A DNA stretch of 5,961 nucleotides from NCBI GenBank assembly GCA_026414125.1, contig JAOAJQ010000086.1:1-5961 (forward strand), written 5' to 3'. The notes beneath the pieces are model-generated. The model did no database searches. It was not told the DNA's origin and saw only the letters and a program-made list of their open reading frames with translations. The position numbers and the translations under genes were made by a program. How positions within the stretch are numbered: position 1 is the stretch's first letter; each line of letters starts with the position of its first letter. Source of the stretch: Thermoproteota archaeon. GTDB lineage: Archaea; Thermoproteota; EX4484-205; JAAOZP01. Shown in pieces: positions 1 through 5,721 of this stretch.

Positions 1-1920
1 AACCTGGATTGGGCTCAGCAAATCGTTTCAAGCTCATACAGGAACGGGATTATAGTCTCCGGGGTTCATTTTAGACCGACTAGAACATTCTTCTCAAGCA
101 GCCTTGCGCCCGACGGTTATGATACTAGCCGCGAGGTTTTCGTAGGGAGCTATGGTGACCTCTCCCGGCCGCAAGCGGTTGTCAGCGGCAAGCCGGGCTA
201 CAGTATTGCTTCACGCGGCAACAACATTGCTTCTCTCAATCATTTTCTGGAGCTGAGGCCCGGAGAGGAGAAAACAATAGTTTACATGCTTGGGGTGACG
301 GATAAACCGGGTCTAATACTGGAAACAGTCGGGCACTACAGTGTTATCGAAAACGTTGAGAAAGCTTTTCAAGAGCTTCGTGAAAACTGGCGCGAATACC
401 TTGGGAAACTGACTGTTGAAACACCGGATGAGGAGATGAATGCTATGATAAACTTCTGGAACGCTGTTCAGTGCCGTGCCAACCTCTACTGGTCAAGGTT
501 CGTCTCCCTCTATGACACGGGTTTGGGAAGAGGCATGGGGACTCGCGACTCTGCTCAAGACACGTTGGGAACCGTGCATAATGATCCTCAGCATGCCCGC
601 AGGGTTCTTAAAATGCTTTGGAAACTACAGTTTAAAGATGGGCATACTTGGCACCTGGTTTTCCCGCTTACGGGTGAGGGTGGTCCCGGGCACGCTGCAG
701 AATCCCCTGAGAAACCCCAGTGGTTCAGCGACGACCACCTATGGCTTGTAATCGCGACATGCAGCTATATCTGTGAAACAGGGGATTTCACGCTTCTACA
801 GGAGAAGATTCCCTATCAGGATAGTGATTCAGAGGAGGCTGTCTGGGAGCATATGGTGAGGGCTGTGGGCTTCACCCGGAGGAAAAGAGGGTCTCACGGC
901 CTGCCGCTAATCGGCTTCGCGGACTGGGATGACACTATGAACCTTGACCATGGTTCTGAAAAGGCTGAAAGCGTCTGGACAGGGATGCTTTTCTGCAGGG
1001 CTATGCTTGACCTTGCGGATCTTTGCAAGAGCCTTGGGAAAACGGATAAGGCAGCGGAGTTTGAAAGTCTTCACAGAGAGATGACTGAAACAATAAACAG
1101 GGTTTCATGGGACGGCGAATGGTATGCTAGGGCTTACGACGATGAGGGCAGGCCTGTCGGCGTGAAGGGTGAGAAGCATCATTGGATAAGCCTTATCCCG
1201 CAAGCCTGGTCAGCCATAGCTGAGCTCGGCGACGATGATAAGGCGAGGAAAGCCTTGGAGAGTGTGCGCCGGTTTTTGAACACGCCTTTAGGCTTAAGGC
1301 TTATGAGAGACCCGTTTAACACTGGGAAGAAGGATGATTATTCGATTGATATTGAGAGCCTGAGGCGTTTCGGCGGCACTGCAACTTATCCGCCTGGGCT
1401 TAAGGAGAACGGCGGCATATTTAACCACGCTAACACTTGGGCTATAGTTGCAGCCGCTAAACTCGGGTTAGGGGATCTTGCATACCAGTTTTACCGTCAG
1501 ATACTGCCGCTTAGACGTAGAGATATGGATACTCTTGGGACTGAGCCATATGTTTATTCTCAGAACTTGGCTGCTCCGGAGCATCCTGAGTATGGGCGTG
1601 CGCGAAACTCGTGGCTCACTGGAACAGCCTCATGGGTTTACGTGGCTGCGACGCAATGGATTCTTGGCATACGACCTACTTTCGAAGGGTTGAAAATATC
1701 TCCATGCATACCGGAATCTTGGAGCGGCTTTAAGGCTAGAAGGTTTTTCAGAGGAGTAATGTACAACATTTCCGTGAAACGTGTCGGCAAGGGTAAGAAG
1801 GTTTCGCTCAGGGTAAACGGTAAGCATGTTCCCGGAGACGTAGTTCCTTTTCCAACCGGAGGTGTAGCAAGTGTGGAAGTAGAGGTTGCCCTTGGAGAAC
1901 TCGCTGAACTTTTTCAGTAA
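1..1920 (+). CDS. GH94 family glycoside phosphorylase, 5'-truncated by the window edge
   Basis: The open frame runs from base 1 with no stop to the TAA at 1918-1920, so the gene starts upstream. The ATG at 286 is internal, since family-like sequence precedes it. GH94 enzymes phosphorolyse beta-linked disaccharides or oligosaccharides (cellobiose, chitobiose and similar) to a sugar 1-phosphate, normally in the cytoplasm. The 639 visible residues begin in the beta-supersandwich domain (FVGSYGDLSRP, then LRPGEEK). The (alpha/alpha)6 barrel follows, from about residue 145 to 560, and then a C-terminal jelly roll. Recognisable motifs are RDSAQD (182-187), SDDHLWL, ADWDD with the expected general-acid Asp at 311, KENGGIFNHAN (His 476) and NSWLTGTA (Thr540-Gly541, phosphate-binding region by family knowledge). 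The usual DWND motif reads DWDD here. Substrate cannot be assigned; cellobiose and chitobiose phosphorylase are equally possible. Arginine codons are 18 of 43 CGN, against almost none in the neighbours, which hints at transfer. Confidence 0.92.
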   Translation, partial: NLDWAQQIVSSSYRNGIIVSGVHFRPTRTFFSSSLAPDGYDTSREVFVGSYGDLSRPQAVVSGKPGYSIASRGNNIASLNHFLELRPGEEKTIVYMLGVTDKPGLILETVGHYSVIENVEKAFQELRENWREYLGKLTVETPDEEMNAMINFWNAVQCRANLYWSRFVSLYDTGLGRGMGTRDSAQDTLGTVHNDPQHARRVLKMLWKLQFKDGHTWHLVFPLTGEGGPGHAAESPEKPQWFSDDHLWLVIATCSYICETGDFTLLQEKIPYQDSDSEEAVWEHMVRAVGFTRRKRGSHGLPLIGFADWDDTMNLDHGSEKAESVWTGMLFCRAMLDLADLCKSLGKTDKAAEFESLHREMTETINRVSWDGEWYARAYDDEGRPVGVKGEKHHWISLIPQAWSAIAELGDDDKARKALESVRRFLNTPLGLRLMRDPFNTGKKDDYSIDIESLRRFGGTATYPPGLKENGGIFNHANTWAIVAAAKLGLGDLAYQFYRQILPLRRRDMDTLGTEPYVYSQNLAAPEHPEYGRARNSWLTGTASWVYVAATQWILGIRPTFEGLKISPCIPESWSGFKARRFFRGVMYNISVKRVGKGKKVSLRVNGKHVPGDVVPFPTGGVASVEVEVALGELAELFQ

Positions 1921-1922
1921 AG

Positions 1923-1940
1923 TTTAAATTAAAATTTAAA
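1923..1940 (+). promoter_or_regulatory. AT-rich perfect inverted repeat, candidate TATA region of the DHS gene
   Basis: TTTAAATT (1923-1930) and AATTTAAA (1933-1940) are exact reverse complements separated by AA. The block begins 2 bp after the GH94 stop codon. Its centre is about 27 bp before the ATG at 1959, which is where an archaeal TATA box would sit for a leaderless or nearly leaderless transcript. Only a weak purine stretch (GGAAGAAG) precedes the ATG, so there is no strong Shine-Dalgarno. Alternatively the A/T runs help end the GH94 transcript. The repeat is seen directly; the promoter role is inferred. Confidence 0.45.
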
Positions 1941-1958
1941 TGATTAAATCGGAAGAAG

Positions 1959-3047
1959 ATGAGGAGGTTTCTTAAGCTTCCCACAAATCCCATCGAAGTT
2001 AATTCGGATAAGAGGATTAGCCAGCTGATTGATGAAATGATGTTCACAGGTTTTCAGGGAAGGAAGGTTGCTGAGGTTGTTCAAGTATGGTCTAGAATGC
2101 TTAAGAAAAGGAACATCGTAATATGGTTCGGCCTAGCCGGTGCCATGGTTCCAGCCGGAATGAGGAGACTTATCTCATATCTGATTGAAAGGAGGATGAT
2201 TGACGTGATTGTCTCAACTGGAGCAAACCTTTATCATGATCTCTTCGAAGCCCTAGGTGGAAAGCATTATGTCGGAACTCACTTGATAGATGATGTTAAG
2301 CTTAGGAGGGAGAGGATCGACAGGATTTACGACGTTTTTGCGGATGAAAATAGGTTCTATGGGACCGACCTCTGGATAGAAAAGGTTTTCGCCAGGATGC
2401 TTAGGGATGATTACCCCTATTCCTCTCGTGAAGTACTTTACCTTCTAGGGAAGCTTTTAAGCAAGCATGCGAAGGATAAAGCCTCTATTCTCATAAGCGC
2501 CTACAGGAGCGGCGTCCCAATATTCTGCCCCGCGTTCGGAGACAGTTCCTTAGGATTTTCAATAATGTTCGCTAACAGGAGGACGAGGGTTGTAAGCATC
2601 GACGGGAAAAAGAGTATTCTTAAGAAGAAGAGGATAATCGTCGACTACCTTAAGGATGTTGACGAAAGCTCCAGGATAACGGAGAAGGCAAAACAAACCG
2701 GTGTGATATACATAGGTGGAGGAGTGCCCAAGAATTTTATTCAACAAACTGCCGTGATAGCAAGCTACCAGACTAGGCATGATAAAAGCCATGGTTATGC
2801 GATACAGATCTCTACCGATGTGCCGCAGTGGGGGGGCTTATCAGGATGTACTTTTGAGGAGGGTCAAAGCTGGGGTAAAATCGGGTTCAGAGCCCAGAGG
2901 GTTCAGTGTTATGCTGACGCCACGATAGTGCTCCCCCTAATAGTTCATTCTTTAAGCGAGAAGTTCAGGAGTCTTAGAAGAGAAGTTCCGGTTTTCGAAT
3001 GGAAGGGGAGCGATTTGAAGATAACTTATGAGAGAATGAGGCTTTAA
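1959..3047 (+). CDS. Deoxyhypusine synthase family protein
   Basis: This complete 362-residue protein is close to the usual length of the family. Deoxyhypusine synthase uses NAD to transfer the aminobutyl group of spermidine onto a lysine of translation factor aIF5A, in the cytoplasm. Family features are WFGLAGAMVPAGMR near the N-terminus, STGANLYHDLFEALGG, FCPAFGDSS, IYIGGGVPKNF and the C-terminal SWGKIG followed by ADATIVLPLIV. Lys307 in SWGK aligns with the human catalytic Lys329, and Trp305 and Glu301 align with Trp327 and Glu323. By eye, human His288 is Asn259 here and human Asp316 is Leu294. The related archaeal/bacterial branch carries similar variants, so homospermidine synthase-like activity cannot be excluded. 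The ATG at 1959 is chosen because an in-frame TGA lies at 1941-1943. The gene starts 38 bp after GH94 and may have its own promoter. It converges on the next gene with a 2-bp gap. Confidence 0.9.
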   Translation: MRRFLKLPTNPIEVNSDKRISQLIDEMMFTGFQGRKVAEVVQVWSRMLKKRNIVIWFGLAGAMVPAGMRRLISYLIERRMIDVIVSTGANLYHDLFEALGGKHYVGTHLIDDVKLRRERIDRIYDVFADENRFYGTDLWIEKVFARMLRDDYPYSSREVLYLLGKLLSKHAKDKASILISAYRSGVPIFCPAFGDSSLGFSIMFANRRTRVVSIDGKKSILKKKRIIVDYLKDVDESSRITEKAKQTGVIYIGGGVPKNFIQQTAVIASYQTRHDKSHGYAIQISTDVPQWGGLSGCTFEEGQSWGKIGFRAQRVQCYADATIVLPLIVHSLSEKFRSLRREVPVFEWKGSDLKITYERMRL

Positions 3048-3049
3048 AA

Positions 3050-4450
3050 CTAGACAATAGCCTCCCCCCTTTCGGTTAGAGAATAGTACTCCCTCTTCCT
3101 GCCCATGACCCTCTTACCCTCCACCCTCCTAACATACCCTTTTTCAACGAGATCGGAAAGATGCTGGTAAACTGTTGGAATCCTAACGTTCATGCAATAT
3201 TTCTCCCTCAACCTCCTCCAAACCTCGTAGCCATACATGTTTTTTTCAGACAGTAGCCTCAGTATGGCTGTCTTAGTCGGCCCAAGTCTAATACCACCGC
3301 TCAGCTCCTCTATCAACACGCCTAGGCTGGACTTCCTGTAGGCTATTTCCTTCATAACCCTCGGATCTTTGAGGCCGCTTCCCGTCACGACGCAGACCAC
3401 TCTGGAGTCTCTTTCCACCTCCCCACTTTTAACCAGCTTCACCAAGCCTGCTAGAGAAAGGCTTCCAGCTGGTTCTGCAAGTATCCCTTCTTTCTCAGCC
3501 AGCAGACTTATGGCTTCGAAGATCTCTTTTTCGCTAACGGATACTGCTGTCCCATCCGTCTGTCTTATTGCTCTTAGGGCAGCGTTTCCAAACCTAGGGT
3601 TAGCCACGTTAAGGTCGAATATTCTGCTTCTCGGCTCAGCTTCAGCCTCAACAGTGTCGAAGCCTTTTTCAAAAGCCTTCACTATAGGCTTACAGTCTTC
3701 CGGCTGGACTCCGACTATTCTTGTACTCCCCTTAGTGGCTTCTAGCTCCCTGAGCTCTCTCATCATTTTGTAGGTTGCGTAGACGAGGCCTCCCTCCCCC
3801 ATTGGAAGAACCACGTAGTCAGGGGTTCTACCACCAAGCTGTAGAAGTATTTCAAGCATGATGGTTTTCTTAGCCTCGTTTATCAACGGGTCATGCTCTA
3901 CCGCGACGATAGCTCCTTTCGCAGTGAGTTTCCCAAAGGAGTTGACTACGCTAACCTCCGCACCGTATATTATCATCTGGTAAAGTTTTCCAACATCTAT
4001 CGTAGGCTTAACCTGAACATGCATTTTTAAACCGGATTTAGAGGAGTATGCTGCCAACGATGCACCAAGGTTCCCAGTTGAATAGGTGGAGATCCTTCCA
4101 TAACCTAGACTTAGGGCGACGGATACGAATAAGGCTGAACTTCTATCCAAATAGGAGCCCGTGGGTTCTACGGTCTCATCCTTAATCCATAGCTTTTCAA
4201 CGCCTATGCTTCTCCCAATCCTCAAGCCATGCTGGAGCATCGTGTTTCCCTCTCCCAGAGAGACTCTGAATTTTTTCTCAACAGACGGAAGTATTCCGCC
4301 ATGCCTCCAGACTCCGTGCTCTCCCGGCTCCTCTATGAAGGATGGTTTCATATCCAGCGTTAATCCCTGTCCACACTTTTCACACAGCTTCCTTTCAACA
4401 CTGAAACTGTAGGCTGCTCCGCAACTCGTACATCTGAGAGCATGATTCAA
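3050..4450 (-). CDS. Threonine-synthase-like PLP-fold protein fused to a PadR-type winged helix, PLP lysine absent
   Basis: The 466-residue protein has three parts. Residues 7-26 form a zinc ribbon (CTSC, then CEKC) as in many threonine synthases. Residues about 60-365 form a fold-type II PLP enzyme domain with SLGEGNT, KDETVEPTGS, STGNLGAS (124-131), PMGEGG (216-221), EPAGSLSLAGL and TGSGLKDP (356-363), all in threonine synthase order. Residues about 390-466 form a PadR-like winged helix, with AILRLL, YGYEVWRRL, PTVYQHLSDLVEKGYV and KREYYSLTERG. In threonine synthase the GSFKDR motif supplies the lysine that binds PLP. Here it reads GSYLDR, with Leu101 encoded by TTG, so normal catalysis is unlikely. 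I infer an amino-acid- or PLP-sensing regulator, though an enzyme with altered chemistry remains possible. The start is TTG: an in-frame stop lies at 4463-4465, and no ATG or GTG falls before the first zinc-ribbon cysteine. All 33 arginine codons are AGA or AGG. It is divergent from the GH18 gene. Confidence 0.88.
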   Translation of the reverse strand: MNHALRCTSCGAAYSFSVERKLCEKCGQGLTLDMKPSFIEEPGEHGVWRHGGILPSVEKKFRVSLGEGNTMLQHGLRIGRSIGVEKLWIKDETVEPTGSYLDRSSALFVSVALSLGYGRISTYSTGNLGASLAAYSSKSGLKMHVQVKPTIDVGKLYQMIIYGAEVSVVNSFGKLTAKGAIVAVEHDPLINEAKKTIMLEILLQLGGRTPDYVVLPMGEGGLVYATYKMMRELRELEATKGSTRIVGVQPEDCKPIVKAFEKGFDTVEAEAEPRSRIFDLNVANPRFGNAALRAIRQTDGTAVSVSEKEIFEAISLLAEKEGILAEPAGSLSLAGLVKLVKSGEVERDSRVVCVVTGSGLKDPRVMKEIAYRKSSLGVLIEELSGGIRLGPTKTAILRLLSEKNMYGYEVWRRLREKYCMNVRIPTVYQHLSDLVEKGYVRRVEGKRVMGRKREYYSLTERGEAIV

Positions 4451-4477
4451 GCTCGACCCGTCCTAATATATAGGGAG

Positions 4478-4494
4478 ATACTTATACATTTCTC
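4478..4494 (-). promoter_or_regulatory. Candidate BRE/TATA promoter of the threonine-synthase-like/PadR gene
   Basis: Read on the minus strand, a purine-rich GAGAAAT (BRE-like) is followed by GTATAAGTAT (TATA-like). The TATA centre is about 33 bp before the TTG start, which predicts transcription starting roughly 8 bp upstream of it and a very short leader. A second TATA-like run, TATATATTA, lies at 4464-4472 but is only about 18 bp from the start codon, too close for normal spacing. Assignment is by pattern and spacing only. Confidence 0.5.
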
Positions 4495-4510
4495 TCCCTG
4501 CGCTTTAAAA

Positions 4511-4572
4511 CAATGTTTCCTGCAAGAGGCTGCTCCACCTGATTCAAGCGATAATCAGGGCATTAAACATTG
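4511..4572. repeat. Nested inverted repeats in the divergent intergenic region
   Basis: An outer pair, CAATGTTT (4511-4518) and AAACATTG (4565-4572), is an exact 8-bp inverted repeat. Inside it, CCTGATT (4538-4544) and AATCAGG (4553-4559) form an exact 7-bp inverted repeat around an 8-nt loop. The two pairs do not share a centre. They lie between the two divergent genes, upstream of both proposed promoters. They may be spaced regulator-binding half-sites or a foldable element. The repeats are seen directly; any function is inferred. Confidence 0.4.
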
Positions 4573-4598
4573 CTCAAAATCCCCTTTTTCAAGACTGG

Positions 4599-4615
4599 TT
4601 ACAGTGACACAGTAA
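4599..4615. promoter_or_regulatory. 17-bp imperfect dyad, candidate operator of the GH18 promoter
   Basis: The sequence is TTAC-a-GTG-a-CAC-a-GTAA. The arms pair at seven of eight positions around a central A. It ends 1 bp before the TATA-like box at 4617-4626, so it covers the position where TFB would bind. A dimeric winged-helix protein, such as the PadR-domain protein encoded divergently, would suit a site of this size and symmetry. The same bases can also be read as a direct repeat of ACAGT with 8-bp spacing. Identification of the binding protein is inference. Confidence 0.42.
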
Positions 4616-4616
4616 T

Positions 4617-4626
4617 TGTTTTATAG
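4617..4626 (+). promoter_or_regulatory. Candidate TATA box of the GH18 gene
   Basis: TTTTTATA-like sequence (TGTTTTATAG region) has its centre about 29 bp before the ATG at 4651. No good Shine-Dalgarno is visible between it and the start codon, so transcription beginning at or a few bases before the ATG (leaderless) is the simplest reading. Based on pattern and spacing. Confidence 0.5.
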
Positions 4627-4650
4627 GTTATTCAGGCAAGAAGTCTAAGG

Positions 4651-5721
4651 ATGCCCAAACTGAATTCGAGGATTCTCCTCGCGCTAGCAATACTTATTAT
4701 AACGATTGTCTGCATAAGCCTGCTCATGATGCAGCAGTCTGGACGAAGGGTGTCGCAAGGAAACTCAAGCAGCATTGAGGAGTATTTCAAAACAGTTCCC
4801 CTAGAGAGATTGGAAGTTAAGTTCTTCGGATGGGTTACGCCAGACGATGAAAGCATCAGCAGCTTTTTGACTAATGCCGGCAAGTTCACCTGGGTCTCTC
4901 CAACAGGTTCAATCATCGGTACAGACGGAGTTTTTACACCCAGAGTAGACAGAAGGGTTGTCGAGGCTGCAAGAAGGAGTAATGTCAGCATAGTTCCGCT
5001 TGTGGCAAACTCTGGCTTCGACAGAAGCTTGGCTCACAGGATCCTGACGGATCCGGAGGTTAGAAGACGCACAATAGAAAGCATAGTCGGCTTCATCGTT
5101 GAGAACAATTTCTCAGGGGTTAACATAGATTACGAGAATATTCCCCCTGAGGATAGGGAAGCGTTAAACTCGTACATGAAGGAGCTGGCTTCAATCCTGC
5201 ATTCTCACGGGAAGATTGTCACGATAGATGTTTCTGGTAAAACTTGGGACGACCCCTCGGGATGGGGCGGGGCATGGGACTACAGGACCCTCGGAGAGGC
5301 ATGTGACTATGTTTGCATAATGTGCTACGACTACCACTGGTCTGGAAGCGAGGCAGGCCCAATAGGACCTTTAGGCTGGCTGAGGGAAGTGGTTCAATAC
5401 GCACTTTCCACAATACCGAGGGAGAAAATAATAATCGGGATTCCCTTCTACGGTTACAGGTGGCTCGGTAGAAACGGTGTTGGCCTTACTTTCAAACAAG
5501 CATTAGAGACCGCTAAAAGCGTTGATACGCAGGTTTTTTTCAGCGAGAAGGATGGTGAATACCACTATTCCTACGGCTCATACGAGGTTTGGTTCCAAGG
5601 CGCGAAGTCGGTTGAGCTTAAGGCCTCCACAGTGCTTTCGTACGGGATAGACAAGATAGCTGCATGGAGGGTTGGACAGGAGGATCCAAGGGTCTGGGAG
5701 GTTATAAGCAGGAAGCCTTAG
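4651..5721 (+). CDS. Membrane-anchored GH18 family glycosidase (YaaH/SleL-like)
   Basis: This 356-residue protein starts with a basic N-terminus (K3, R7) and one hydrophobic helix at about residues 8-27. It then has a short polar linker rich in Ser and Gln and a GH18 TIM barrel that fills the rest. The anchor implies the enzyme domain faces outside the cell. The active-site strand reads GVNIDYEN, with general acid Glu162 and the preceding Asp160 present. The first two Asp of the classical DxxDxDxE motif are Ser155 and Asn158, and an Asn at the second position is common in YaaH/SleL-like members. Further family marks are MCYDYHW (Tyr226, Asp227, Trp230), IIIGIPFYGYRW and the last-strand Trp339 in AAWRVG. 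GH18 enzymes of this branch cleave beta-1,4 bonds next to N-acetylglucosamine in chitin or peptidoglycan; the substrate here is unknown. ATG 4651 is the first start after an in-frame TAG at 4624. The gene is divergent from the PadR-fusion gene and overlaps the signal peptidase 3' end by 20 bp. Confidence 0.9.
   Translation: MPKLNSRILLALAILIITIVCISLLMMQQSGRRVSQGNSSSIEEYFKTVPLERLEVKFFGWVTPDDESISSFLTNAGKFTWVSPTGSIIGTDGVFTPRVDRRVVEAARRSNVSIVPLVANSGFDRSLAHRILTDPEVRRRTIESIVGFIVENNFSGVNIDYENIPPEDREALNSYMKELASILHSHGKIVTIDVSGKTWDDPSGWGGAWDYRTLGEACDYVCIMCYDYHWSGSEAGPIGPLGWLREVVQYALSTIPREKIIIGIPFYGYRWLGRNGVGLTFKQALETAKSVDTQVFFSEKDGEYHYSYGSYEVWFQGAKSVELKASTVLSYGIDKIAAWRVGQEDPRVWEVISRKP

Noticed and set aside
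286..288. ATG as the true start of the GH94 gene
   Set aside because: The frame is open back to base 1, and the upstream 95 codons carry GH94 supersandwich sequence such as FVGSYGDLSRP, so this Met is internal.
2559..2792. 77-codon open frame on the minus strand
   Set aside because: It lies wholly inside the well-supported DHS gene and its translation shows no recognisable domain. Other short frames within 476-751, 1478-1693, 3369-3773, 4161-4412 and 4632-4991 were set aside for the same reason.
2830..2836. Run of seven G, possible frameshift or slippage site in the DHS gene
   Set aside because: The frame is intact on both sides and encodes the expected WGGLSG region, so there is no sign of a frameshift.
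4451..4650. Small RNA, tRNA or CRISPR repeats in the intergenic region
   Set aside because: There is no cloverleaf, no regularly spaced repeat and no T-run-ended hairpin. Only promoter-like boxes and inverted repeats are visible.
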